A DNA stretch of 64,000 nucleotides, from contig ATMD01000001.1 of the NCBI GenBank assembly GCA_001856825.1, positions 1-64,000 on the forward strand. Reading direction: 5' to 3'. The translations under genes and the position numbers were made by a program. Under the pieces are notes generated by a model that was given only the letters and a program-made list of their open reading frames with translations, was not told where the DNA came from and did no database searches. Positions 1-8,032 of the stretch are shown piece by piece; within the stretch, counting starts at the first letter, position 1, and every line of letters starts with the position of its first letter. The stretch comes from Thermoplasmatales archaeon I-plasma (lineage in GTDB: Archaea > Thermoplasmatota > Thermoplasmata > Thermoplasmatales > GCA-001856825).

Positions 1-38
1 GGCAGGCAGCTGCTGCTGCAGTCGACTCTAGAGGATCC
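1..38. other. Cloning-vector polylinker at clone end
   Basis: Consecutive PstI (16-21), SalI (21-26), XbaI (27-32) and BamHI (33-38) sites occur in the order of a pUC/BAC-type polylinker, with one G fewer than the usual spacing between PstI and SalI. This is not genomic sequence. The insert probably begins at the GATC within the BamHI site, as expected for Sau3AI-type partial-digest cloning. Confidence 0.88.
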
Positions 39-424
39 TATGACAGATTACAATTAATACTCCGTAATCGAAAAGTAAGGTTTTGTCTATAATAAAACCA
101 TAAACCTTCTAAGCAAGAAGACATATTAACTCGTTTATCACTCCCTTTTTGTCGGAAAATTATTAGTCCCTCTCTCTCTAAATCCCTTAATGCCTTATCC
201 AAAGAATGATGATGAGCGACATTATTTTTGAAGTTGAAAATAACTTACTGAATATCCGCTGTAGAGTAAGGTTCTGGTCTGTTATAAGGTAACATTTGTT
301 CCCCCTCTAATAAAAACCTTAAAATTTTCTCCCCTTTCGGTTCAGAATAGAACAAATGCTCAAAAAAAAATGACACTGCATCTATTCCTTCGGCTCCTCC
401 TTCATATATATATGTTCCAGACAT
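38..424 (-). pseudogene. Winged-helix regulator-like ORF interrupted by an in-frame TAA
   Basis: The ATG at 424-422 overlaps the integrase stop (TAATG), so the gene is translationally coupled to it. The first ORF runs 59 codons, beginning MSGTYIYEGG and containing GEKILRFLLEGEQ, and stops at TAA (247-245). The same frame then continues without shift for about 69 codons with HHHSLDKALRDLEREGLI followed by RQKGSDKRVNM. That is the recognition helix plus wing of a MarR/winged-helix domain, so the stop falls inside the fold. The reading frame ends at a TAG that touches the vector junction, so the true C-terminus is uncertain. It may be an excisionase- or repressor-like partner of the integrase; that role is inference from position. 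Confidence 0.55.
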
Positions 425-1710
425 TAAAACCTCAACCTCATAACTGCCTTCCCATTCGGCAATACAGCCTCAAAGTCGTATCCCTCGCTGATATACTGCT
501 CTATTTCGTTAACAGGTATGACCTTCTGCTTCGCTCCGTTGTCGCTCATCGCACCTGCTACCTTATCCCGTAATAACTGCTGAAAGTCCTCATTGCTTAC
601 GCTTGAAAGGTCTATCTTATCTATCTCCTCCTGCTTATAGCCCACTGCCGATAAGAGCTGTTGCTGTAAGAATAGCTTTGCGTTGTCCTCTGAAATATCA
701 GATATACGGGTCTCCAAGAATTTAAGGCATTTCCTATAAGATTCTCTCATCTCCTCTATCATATCTGGCGGTAGCCTCTTGTTCGTTGAATATCGGGCTT
801 CTATATCTCCCTTATGCCCCATAATGAACTGCCTCCAAGGGTGCGATATTAGACCTTTGCTCTCTGCAATGTCTAAGGCTGTGCTGAAATATGCCCTTAA
901 AACGTAGGGTCTCATCTTAAGACCTGCCGTGGTTATTGCCTCCCTGATGTCTCTCGTTACCAACGTAGTCCGCATAAAATCATTCTTTTTTGTGCCTCTT
1001 ACATCGAACTGCAATAGAGGGGATTCATAAGTTAGCTCCTCTCCGTTCTTTCTTCTCTCCTCCAAATATTCCTTGATATAAGTTATTCCTTCTTCACCAA
1101 TGAATGAAAAGTATTGGTTTCTTGCCTTGCTCAGTCTTGTCTTCACCATTATTGTGGCTGGAATCTTGGTAAACTCTATTTCATCTGAAATCTTAAGCTC
1201 TTTAATATCCCCTAACCGTAATCCGTCCGTGCCTTCGTAATTGCCTAATGTTTCAGGTCTAAAACCTGAAAATGCCATGACAGAGACCGATACCCTACCG
1301 CGCGAGGAGGCCTTCCTTAAAATGTGGGACAATTCCTCTTTGCTTGGCACTCTTTCGTTTGTCAGAGTCGGATTCTCGTATTCTCCTGCGATATTAATGC
1401 CTTTGAAACTTGCAGTAACATCGTTGAAATTGAGCCAGTTCTTTATGGCATGCTTGAATTTCACTATGTATGACCCTGCCTTTCCCTTCCTTTCCATACT
1501 TCTCACAAAATCGCTGAACTGCCTTTTCAGTTCTCCACTATTGGCGTCCTTGATAATCAAAGCTGGTTTTGTTTCGTTCAGCTCACAATACAAACCGAGA
1601 TTTCGCAATAAAACATCAGCACTAAGCGGAGACCTTGCCCTGTTATTCTCCCACCAACGTTTTATTTCGTCATTCTCTAAAAGCTTCTTGTGCTTCGGTT
1701 GAAAAGTCAT
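424..1710 (-). CDS. Tyrosine recombinase / archaeal phage-type integrase
   Basis: This 428-residue protein resembles the archaeal Phage_integr_3-type site-specific recombinases. The N-terminal 100 residues look like a SAM-like core-binding domain. The catalytic half shows the box I arginine in SGFRPETLGN (R151), YVLRAYFST (Y267, R270) where many relatives have His-x-x-Arg, GHKGD (H297) and the nucleophile in EARYST (Y305). It starts 50 bp after the 3' end of tRNA-Leu, in the same orientation, which is the usual position for an integrase of a tRNA-targeted element. Its stop overlaps the start of a damaged winged-helix gene. The element itself would extend left, beyond the clone end. It is more AT-rich and has weaker neighbour context than the rest of the window. 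Confidence 0.9.
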   Translation of the reverse strand: MTFQPKHKKLLENDEIKRWWENNRARSPLSADVLLRNLGLYCELNETKPALIIKDANSGELKRQFSDFVRSMERKGKAGSYIVKFKHAIKNWLNFNDVTASFKGINIAGEYENPTLTNERVPSKEELSHILRKASSRGRVSVSVMAFSGFRPETLGNYEGTDGLRLGDIKELKISDEIEFTKIPATIMVKTRLSKARNQYFSFIGEEGITYIKEYLEERRKNGEELTYESPLLQFDVRGTKKNDFMRTTLVTRDIREAITTAGLKMRPYVLRAYFSTALDIAESKGLISHPWRQFIMGHKGDIEARYSTNKRLPPDMIEEMRESYRKCLKFLETRISDISEDNAKLFLQQQLLSAVGYKQEEIDKIDLSSVSNEDFQQLLRDKVAGAMSDNGAKQKVIPVNEIEQYISEGYDFEAVLPNGKAVMRLRF

Positions 1711-1760
1711 GGTTAGACATGCTTTCAGGCATATTTAACATGTTCGATTAATACTTTAAA

Positions 1761-1845
1761 TGCGGAGGGCCGGATTTGAACCGGCGAACCCCTATAGGAA
1801 CAGATCTTGAGTCTGTCGCCTTTGGCCAAGCTCGGCAACCTCCGC
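1761..1845 (-). tRNA. tRNA-Leu(CAA)
   Basis: An 85-nt class II tRNA with a perfect 7-bp acceptor stem (GCGGAGG/CCTCCGC), discriminator A, anticodon loop CTCAAGA giving anticodon CAA, a long variable arm and a normal TTCAAAT T-loop. No intron is visible. CCA is not encoded. An integrase lies immediately downstream, making this the likely attachment gene. Confidence 0.95.
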
Positions 1846-1867
1846 TGCAGGGAGAATTGATGGAAAC

Positions 1868-1875
1868 TTAAATAA
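1868..1875 (-). promoter_or_regulatory. TATA box for tRNA-Leu
   Basis: TTATTTAA on the minus strand is centred about 26 bp upstream of the mature tRNA 5' end. It includes the stop codon of gcvPB, so the tRNA promoter is embedded in the end of the upstream gene. Confidence 0.5.
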
Positions 1876-3343
1876 TCTGCTGTAAAGCTTCCTTCTGCTC
1901 CTTTCTCACCATTCTGAGCGTCGGTTTTGGATTCTTAGATGCATCCACATCATCAATCCTGGTTACCTTAAGATTTACCGGCTCCTTCTCAAACATTTCG
2001 TGAGATACCTTTAGCGATTGTCTAACTGTTTCAATAAAGAGGTCCATCTCTTCCTTGGTCGCACTTTCAGTGGGTTCTATCATCAACGCTTCAGGTACTA
2101 TAAGAGGGAAATAGATGGTTGGAGCATGAACTCCGTTGTCAATAAGGTGCTTGGCTATATCCCCAGCCTTCGGCATACCACTTCCAACAGATGAGGCAAC
2201 AAACTCATGCTTCTTGATAGTCTTACCAGGGACCGGCATGAATTCCTGAATCTTCTTCCTCATGTAATTTGAATTAAGGACCGCATTCTCGCACGCGTCC
2301 CTGAGCCCCTCTTCCCCCATCATCTTGATGTATGTCCAAGCCCTAACGAGTACACCGAAGTTGCCATAGAAGCTGGCGACCTTCCCTATGGTTTTGGGTG
2401 GGATGTAATCGTTGGAATACTTTTCCCCATCAAAGGTTACAAGGGGATAAGGAAGGAAATCCTTTAGCTTTTCTACCACTCCCACGGGTCCTGCTCCAGG
2501 CCCTCCTCCTCCGTGGGGTGTAGAGAATGTCTTGTGAAGATTGAGATGGACGATATCGAACCCCATCTTTGCAGGAGTCGTTTTTGTCATAATTCCATTA
2601 AGGTTTGCACCGTCATAGTAAAGAAGTGCTCCCTTTGAGTGCGCATAATCGGCCATTTCCACTATTTTGTCTTCGAATATGCCAAGCGTATTTGGATTTG
2701 TGATCATGAATGCGGCAGTCCTTTCAGTGACGGCCTCCTTGAACTTTTCAATGTCAACTGTTCCGTCGCTTGTGGAAGGAACCTGCACAACATCAAACCC
2801 TGCCATGTGTGACGAAGCAGGATTAGACCCATGGGCAGAATCCGGTACAACTACCTCTCTCCTCGTGTCCAGTTCCTTCTTGCATTCAAAGTAAGCTCTG
2901 ACAATAGACAGTCCTGTGAACTCCCCCCCGGCACCGGCAAGAGGCTGAAGGGTGATCTCGTCCATGCCTGTGATCTTCTTAAGTAGCTCCGAGAGTTCAT
3001 ACATTAGCTTGAGAGCCCCCTGTACTTCCGACGAATCCTGGAGAGGATGTATCATCCTGAATCCATCGAGGCTTGCAATTTCATCGTTTATCTTCGGGTT
3101 GTATTTCATCGTGCATGAACCGAGAGGGTAAAAGCCCGTATCTGCCCCAAAGTTCATTTCTGAAAGCTTCACGAAGTGCCTTATAACAGAGAATTCTTCC
3201 CTATCCCCGATTCCTATTGTCTCCCTCCTCATTTCTTCCGGCACTTGAGCCTTATACCCCTCATTCTCGTGAGGGATCTTGAGCGTCCTTCTTCCCTTTA
3301 TGTCAATCACTATTGGTTCATCGAAAGTTGCCTGATGGTACAT
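1868..3343 (-). CDS. gcvPB: Glycine dehydrogenase (decarboxylating) subunit 2
   Basis: The PLP-dependent P-protein of the glycine cleavage system decarboxylates glycine and passes the aminomethyl group to lipoyl-GcvH. At 491 residues it is the usual length for the archaeal/bacterial two-gene form. The PLP-lysine motif NLHKTFSTPHGGGGPG is present, as are the conserved EITLQPLAGAGGE and the SCTMKYNPK region near the N-terminus. Its ATG begins on the base directly after the stop codon of gcvPA, so the pair is one transcript. No gcvT or gcvH is present in this window; lipoyl synthesis genes lie 25-30 kb away and could serve the H protein. Confidence 0.96.
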   Translation of the reverse strand: MYHQATFDEPIVIDIKGRRTLKIPHENEGYKAQVPEEMRRETIGIGDREEFSVIRHFVKLSEMNFGADTGFYPLGSCTMKYNPKINDEIASLDGFRMIHPLQDSSEVQGALKLMYELSELLKKITGMDEITLQPLAGAGGEFTGLSIVRAYFECKKELDTRREVVVPDSAHGSNPASSHMAGFDVVQVPSTSDGTVDIEKFKEAVTERTAAFMITNPNTLGIFEDKIVEMADYAHSKGALLYYDGANLNGIMTKTTPAKMGFDIVHLNLHKTFSTPHGGGGPGAGPVGVVEKLKDFLPYPLVTFDGEKYSNDYIPPKTIGKVASFYGNFGVLVRAWTYIKMMGEEGLRDACENAVLNSNYMRKKIQEFMPVPGKTIKKHEFVASSVGSGMPKAGDIAKHLIDNGVHAPTIYFPLIVPEALMIEPTESATKEEMDLFIETVRQSLKVSHEMFEKEPVNLKVTRIDDVDASKNPKPTLRMVRKEQKEALQQII

Positions 3344-4675
3344 CTAAGCCACCTCCCTCAGGAATTCCCTGTATGCATTGAAGTCATCATTCGTGTTCCT
3401 CTCCGTAACGTTCGTTATGATGTTTACCTGATTCCTGTCAGTGAAGCCGTATTCTTTTCCCAGAACATACCCTGGATTTAGGTTATATTTCTTTGCTATC
3501 CTGTTAACGTATGTCTTGGATTCATTGAGTCTTATCAGGAATTCATTGAATACAGGCGAGCTTTCGTAAGGTAAAAACGGACCAAACTCCCTAACAACAT
3601 CCATTAGCTCCCTTGTCCTTCCCATATTCACTTCGCCAATCTTCCTTAGCCCAGAATCCCCTAGAAGCGAAAGGTAAACTGCTGCCGCTACTGCCATGAG
3701 CGCTTGGTTGCTCGTCATGTTTGTGACTGCCCTTTCTCTCCTTATGTGCTGCTCTCTCGTCTGCAGAATCATAGAAAATGCCATCTTCCCGTTGTGATCC
3801 TTAGTCATTCCCATGATCTTACCTGGCATCTTCCTTATGAACTCTTCCTTGGTGCCAAATACGCCGACAACGGGTCCACCAAAGTTCAGCCCAAGACCAA
3901 GAACCTGTCCTTCACCTATTGCAATGTCTGCCCCGAACTTTCCAGGAGGTGCAAGTACACCCAGTGAAATGGGGTTGACCCCCGCAACGAATATCCTTTC
4001 ATCGCCAATTATCCCCTTGATCTTCGGGACGTTGGTATCTATGATGCCAAACATGTTGGGGTATTCAGCATACACCCCTGAGGTGTTGTCGTCGACCATC
4101 TTCTCAAGGGATGTAAGGTCTATCATTCCCCTTTCGTCAAATTCAACCTCCTTGATCTTTATGTCAGCGCCCTTTGCATAGTTGTCCAGGACGGCCCTCT
4201 TGTTCCTGCTCATGTGCTTTGGAACGATAAAGACGTCCTTCCCAGTTATGCTCTTTGCCATCCTCGCGGCTTCGCCAAGTGATGTAGAAACATCGTACAT
4301 GGAAGAATTTACGGCATCCATGTCAAGTAACTCCCCGATCATGCTCTGGTATTCAAACAGGGCCTGCATTATTCCCTGGGAAATTTCCGCCTGATAAGGC
4401 GTATATGAAGTCAGGAATTCGTTCCTGTTGATGATGTTGGATATGGCAGCAGGAACGTAATGGTTATAGAGACCAAAACCCAGGAAGGAATGCTGCTGGT
4501 TTACGGTTTTGTTCATTCCTGCGTATTCTCCGGCAAGCCTCCTCACTTCATCTTCGTCCATGCCTCTTGGAAGTCCAAGTAGGCTTGTCCTTATTGACTC
4601 AGGTATGTCCTTGAAAAGCTCATCTGGATTCTGGATCTGTAATTCCTTTAAAAGCTCCGATAGATCGTTGCTCAT
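3344..4675 (-). CDS. gcvPA: Glycine dehydrogenase (decarboxylating) subunit 1
   Basis: This is the N-terminal-half subunit (443 residues) of the two-gene glycine decarboxylase, which forms the alpha2beta2 P-protein with GcvPB. Recognisable family stretches are SFLGFGLYNHYVPAAI, TPYQAEISQGIMQ and FEYQSMI. It lacks the PLP lysine, which sits in the other subunit. It is the first gene of the operon. Upstream is a short AT-rich divergent promoter region shared with the MFS gene that starts at 4751. Confidence 0.96.
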   Translation of the reverse strand: MSNDLSELLKELQIQNPDELFKDIPESIRTSLLGLPRGMDEDEVRRLAGEYAGMNKTVNQQHSFLGFGLYNHYVPAAISNIINRNEFLTSYTPYQAEISQGIMQALFEYQSMIGELLDMDAVNSSMYDVSTSLGEAARMAKSITGKDVFIVPKHMSRNKRAVLDNYAKGADIKIKEVEFDERGMIDLTSLEKMVDDNTSGVYAEYPNMFGIIDTNVPKIKGIIGDERIFVAGVNPISLGVLAPPGKFGADIAIGEGQVLGLGLNFGGPVVGVFGTKEEFIRKMPGKIMGMTKDHNGKMAFSMILQTREQHIRRERAVTNMTSNQALMAVAAAVYLSLLGDSGLRKIGEVNMGRTRELMDVVREFGPFLPYESSPVFNEFLIRLNESKTYVNRIAKKYNLNPGYVLGKEYGFTDRNQVNIITNVTERNTNDDFNAYREFLREVA

Positions 4676-4750
4676 AATGACCGAGACAGTATCAATTAGA
4701 GGAATAAAACTGTTTTATCGATTTAACCAAAATAAAAAGCTATTTAGAAT

Positions 4751-5929
4751 ATGCAATGTTCCCAAAAGGTGGATTCTAGATACCTCTTGTTTGCGACCAG
4801 GACTCTCAGGGGTTTCATATATGGGGTATTCTCTGTCGTCACTATAATCTACCTGATTAAAAACAATCTGACACCGCTTGAAGCGGGCATCACTGTTACT
4901 GCTTCCATCCTGGTGAGTTCATTCCTGACGTTTTATGTCACTTCAAGGTACGGCTCAGGATACGCAAAGCAATTTCTTCTTATTTTCTCCATTCTTCTCC
5001 TGGTTGGAATAACTGGCCTATTTTTGAGCCCCAGCCCGATATTTAAGGCAATCTTCGCCATCGTGGGTTCGCTCGGTGTAAACCCATCGGATAACACCCT
5101 ATTCTCTGCGTATGAGCAACCTATAATAGCAGGGATAGTTGAAGACCAGAAGGCAAAGAACAGGCTGTTTGCCAGATATACGTTTGGTGGATACATTGCC
5201 GCATCTTTCGGCGCATTAGCTCTGAATCTCGGGTTGAACACCACATTCAAGATTTCCATGCTTTTTGCTGCAGTTGTGATAATTTCATACGTCTTCATCC
5301 CATCAATAAAGGGGAAGAAGAGAGTGAATGCTTCTCCAGTAAGCAGGAAGAGCAAGGTAATTGCGAGGGACGTAAGTGCGCTTTTCTCTGTCGACGCTCT
5401 TGCGGGGGGATTCGTGCTACAGAGCCTGATGGCATACTGGTTCAGCTACAGGTATGGTTTCAGCATTTCCGAGCTTGGCTACGTCTTCACTGTTGTGGAC
5501 ATAATAACTGCAGTATCTGTCTTGGTCACGCCGTACATAGCATCGCGGATAGGCCTTGTAAGGACGATGGTTTTCACACACATCCCATCAAACGTATTCC
5601 TTATACTCATCCCCCTCGTTCCAACGCTCCCGCTTTCACTTCTTTTCCTCTTCCTGAGGCAGAGCATAAGCCAGATGGATGTTCCAACAAGGCAGTCCTA
5701 TCTGAATAGTGTGGTAGAGGGAGAGGACCGCAGTTACGTTGTTGGAATGTCAAATGCAATGAGAAGTACAGCACAGGGAGCTACGCCTTACATCTCGTCT
5801 TACATGATATCAGTAGCTGCGGGCGCACTTTCATTCGTTGCAGGAGGGGTAATAAAGATAGCGTATGACATAGCGTTCTACGAAAGATTTAAAGCTCTAA
5901 AGGAACATTATGGGCAGGAGAAGAAATGA
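4751..5929 (+). CDS. MFS transporter
   Basis: A 392-residue hydrophobic protein with about a dozen predicted membrane segments and the MFS-like loop motif in FLRQSISQMDVPTRQSY. The substrate is unknown. The ATG chosen lies about 26 nt after an AT-rich TATA-like stretch (TTTAACC near 4722), which fits a leaderless start. The stop overlaps the next ATG by 4 bp (ATGA), coupling it to a small zinc-binding protein. It is divergent from gcvPA. Confidence 0.8.
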   Translation: MQCSQKVDSRYLLFATRTLRGFIYGVFSVVTIIYLIKNNLTPLEAGITVTASILVSSFLTFYVTSRYGSGYAKQFLLIFSILLLVGITGLFLSPSPIFKAIFAIVGSLGVNPSDNTLFSAYEQPIIAGIVEDQKAKNRLFARYTFGGYIAASFGALALNLGLNTTFKISMLFAAVVIISYVFIPSIKGKKRVNASPVSRKSKVIARDVSALFSVDALAGGFVLQSLMAYWFSYRYGFSISELGYVFTVVDIITAVSVLVTPYIASRIGLVRTMVFTHIPSNVFLILIPLVPTLPLSLLFLFLRQSISQMDVPTRQSYLNSVVEGEDRSYVVGMSNAMRSTAQGATPYISSYMISVAAGALSFVAGGVIKIAYDIAFYERFKALKEHYGQEKK

Positions 5930-6162
5930 CTGTCCTTTCCCTCTGCTACATATGTGGCCTGCCAGCGGGAGTAACCTGCAAGATGTGCGGCAAACCTGTA
6001 TGTTCGGAGCATTACGTAGCTAAGCTGGAGCTATGCGTCAGGTGTGCGGGGAAGCTCCACTCCCAGAGGCCAGTCTATAGAAGACTGAAGGTAGAGATTC
6101 CACATTCGACATCTGCGACACCATTGAAAAACACAGTTTCCAAAAATCAAGATCAGTCTTGA
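5926..6162 (+). CDS. Small Cys-rich zinc-binding protein
   Basis: This 78-residue protein has a compact array of C7-x2-C10, C18-x2-C21, C26-x2-H29 and C37-x2-C40, which suggests two cross-braced zinc sites in the first 40 residues (B-box/treble-clef-like). The rest is polar and looks disordered. It overlaps the upstream MFS gene by ATGA. Its last 125 bp overlap the 3' end of the Toprim gene on the other strand. The cysteine spacing argues that it is a real gene. The function is unknown; nucleic-acid or protein binding would be a guess. Confidence 0.65.
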   Translation: MTVLSLCYICGLPAGVTCKMCGKPVCSEHYVAKLELCVRCAGKLHSQRPVYRRLKVEIPHSTSATPLKNTVSKNQDQS

Positions 6163-6445
6163 CTTCATACGAATTGAGATGCCTAATGAGTGAAGCGGTC
6201 AACCTCTTCCCTTTTGAATCCCAATCCAGGAGGAGAATGACCTCCTTGTGATTTATGGAAATATTCCTGCAGAACTTCTCTATGGTGACCCTTGAATGTA
6301 GCTGCAGAATTTCCCCCTCGAAACTCAGTCTGCGGAGAGCCCTTATGTCATTCTTTCCTTCAACAACTATGGGAATAGATCGGTTCTTCTCTTTCAGGTA
6401 CTCTAGTGATTTGAAGATCTTTTCAACGTTGTCCTTCGCACTCAT
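6038..6445 (-). CDS. Small Toprim-domain protein
   Basis: A 135-residue protein made almost entirely of a Toprim fold. The glutamate is in IVVEGKND (E29) and the acidic pair is in LLLDWDSKG (D74, D76); all are metal-binding in primases, topoisomerases and RNase M5. Archaea commonly carry such stand-alone Toprim proteins; the activity of this one is not known. The family-like ending VESLPSVFYRL falls inside the region shared with the convergent zinc protein, so the overlap is not simply a missed stop. Confidence 0.75.
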   Translation of the reverse strand: MSAKDNVEKIFKSLEYLKEKNRSIPIVVEGKNDIRALRRLSFEGEILQLHSRVTIEKFCRNISINHKEVILLLDWDSKGKRLTASLIRHLNSYEVKTDLDFWKLCFSMVSQMSNVESLPSVFYRLASGSGASPHT

Positions 6446-6461
6446 CAGACTTACCTTCCAG

Positions 6462-7154
6462 TCAGATTGCCTTCGCCTTCACTATCAGTTTTTCAGAGCC
6501 ATTTTCCAAGGGAGAGAGATCGTAATCGCCAAATGTCCTGTCAATCTCAAAATTTTCTGAACTTAGCATCCCTCTCAGTTCCATTAATGCTATAGGGTAA
6601 ATGGTTATAGTCTTTTCCACATTTTTGTTTGTCTTCCCCGTTATGGTGTAGGAATACTTCAGCTGGTAGCTGCTGCCGAATCTCTTTGCCTTCATCTTCA
6701 GATATATGACAGTCTGCCCGTCATTAAACTCCGAAATATTGTATGTTCCCTTCTTCAAAGTGAAACCGTTTATTACGTCTATGAACAGCGAGCCACCCTT
6801 ATTCAGGACCCTTCTAGATTCCTTTATAATCAATGATTTCTGGTCATTGGGAACAAGCAGGAGGCTGTTCAGCCCGATTATGACAGTATTGAAATGCTTC
6901 TTGAACGGAAGGCTCCTCGCATCTCCCATAACCTTGACGAAGTCGTTGGACGACCTCTTCAACATGTTTGGGTTTATCTCCAGTCCTATCCCTCCTCTGA
7001 ACTTCGATATTATCCTGCCAGTGCCGGCAAATATCTCTAGGTATGGAGAAGCTGCACCCATTGCCTTGTAGAAAGTTATGTCCTGGCTGAATATACCGTA
7101 AATTTTATCGTAGTATGAAGATTCGAAATCGTAGAACTCCTCTACTTCCGTCAT
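6462..7154 (-). CDS. Class I SAM-dependent methyltransferase
   Basis: A 230-residue Rossmann-fold methyltransferase. SAM motif I is YLEIFAGTGRII, followed by GIGLEINPNML, GDARSLPF (motif II) and ESRRVLNKGGSLFIDV (the conserved post-motif after strand 5). The N-terminus FYDFESSYYDKIYG resembles ubiE-like enzymes. The substrate is unknown. It overlaps the upstream adenosine-specific-kinase-family gene by 4 bp, so the two are co-transcribed. Confidence 0.82.
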   Translation of the reverse strand: MTEVEEFYDFESSYYDKIYGIFSQDITFYKAMGAASPYLEIFAGTGRIISKFRGGIGLEINPNMLKRSSNDFVKVMGDARSLPFKKHFNTVIIGLNSLLLVPNDQKSLIIKESRRVLNKGGSLFIDVINGFTLKKGTYNISEFNDGQTVIYLKMKAKRFGSSYQLKYSYTITGKTNKNVEKTITIYPIALMELRGMLSSENFEIDRTFGDYDLSPLENGSEKLIVKAKAI

Positions 7155-7630
7155 CTCTTGTAACCTATGTCTCTCAGGAAATTCTTTCTTTCAAGTGCTT
7201 CTTCTTCAGTTTCCGTCCCTAGAGGCTTCTGTCCATCAATGACACCGATTATGCCCCTTCCCTCCCCCTCATCTGCAACTACGACAGATAGGGGGTTGGA
7301 CGTTGCAGCATAAAGACCGAGAACCTCAGGTACACTCCTGATGTGGGGTATGACGTTTATTGGGAAGGCATCTGCCAGGTGGACTATGAAAGAATGACCT
7401 GCCCCGATTCTCTCAGCGTTACTGACAGCGCGTTTTATGAGGGTATCGTCATTTCCATCAAATCTAATGAGCCTTTTCCCTGAAGCTTCGCAAAATGCAA
7501 TTCCGAACTTAGCTGAGGGAGAAGAATTCTTTATTGCTTCGTAGAGGTCTTCTACAGTCTTTATGAAGTGTGACTGCCCTATGATTACATTCTCTTCGTC
7601 CTTTTCAATGTGTACAACTGAAAAATTCAC
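7151..7630 (-). CDS. Adenosine-specific kinase family protein (PF04008)
   Basis: This 159-residue protein matches the conserved PF04008 family, seen in FGIAFCEASGKRLIRFDGND, ERIGAGHSFIVHL, AFPINVIPHIRSVPEV and a GRGIIGVIDG near the end. Family members were annotated from structural work as adenosine-binding, but the physiological reaction is poorly established. It is the first gene of a two-gene unit with the methyltransferase and is divergent from the gene at 7685. Confidence 0.85.
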   Translation of the reverse strand: MNFSVVHIEKDEENVIIGQSHFIKTVEDLYEAIKNSSPSAKFGIAFCEASGKRLIRFDGNDDTLIKRAVSNAERIGAGHSFIVHLADAFPINVIPHIRSVPEVLGLYAATSNPLSVVVADEGEGRGIIGVIDGQKPLGTETEEEALERKNFLRDIGYKR

Positions 7631-7684
7631 TAATTATCAATAAATACACGCATAAATTTATTTTCCTTGCGGGGATAGAAAATA

Positions 7685-8032
7685 GTGAAAGCGATACTCG
7701 TAAGGAAGGAGAAGGCAAATGTTCTGCGGGAAGATCTTATCTCGAAGCACATAGAATTCTATGAGGAAAGGGACAATTTTCATCTCCTGTTCATATTCCC
7801 CGGTCAAATAAAGGATGCTGATTCCACGTATAAATATAGCTACCTAGTTGAAGATTCAATCGATGAGGTAAGTGTTTCGGGAAGCACGTTCAAGGTTGTT
7901 GGCTCACACGAAGCGATCAACCGCTTTGCAGGCAAATTCGAGGAAAAGGGGTTGAAAGTGAAGATGGAAGAACCTGACAACGTTATTGAAATTAAGAAAT
8001 GGGGTTCCAAATACCTTATCAGTGTCTCCTGA
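7685..8032 (+). CDS. Conserved-looking hypothetical protein
   Basis: A 115-residue soluble protein starting at GTG, about 28 nt after TAAATTTA (7653-7660), which fits a leaderless transcript. It looks like a mixed alpha/beta fold with alternating strands (FHLLFIFPG, KVVGSHEAINRFAGKF). I do not recognise a family. Its last 14 bp overlap the L15e gene on the opposite strand. Confidence 0.6.
   Translation: MKAILVRKEKANVLREDLISKHIEFYEERDNFHLLFIFPGQIKDADSTYKYSYLVEDSIDEVSVSGSTFKVVGSHEAINRFAGKFEEKGLKVKMEEPDNVIEIKKWGSKYLISVS

Noticed and set aside
1241-1702. 153-codon plus-strand ORF opposite the integrase
   Set aside because: Antisense to a gene with clear catalytic motifs; no start signal, no family motif.
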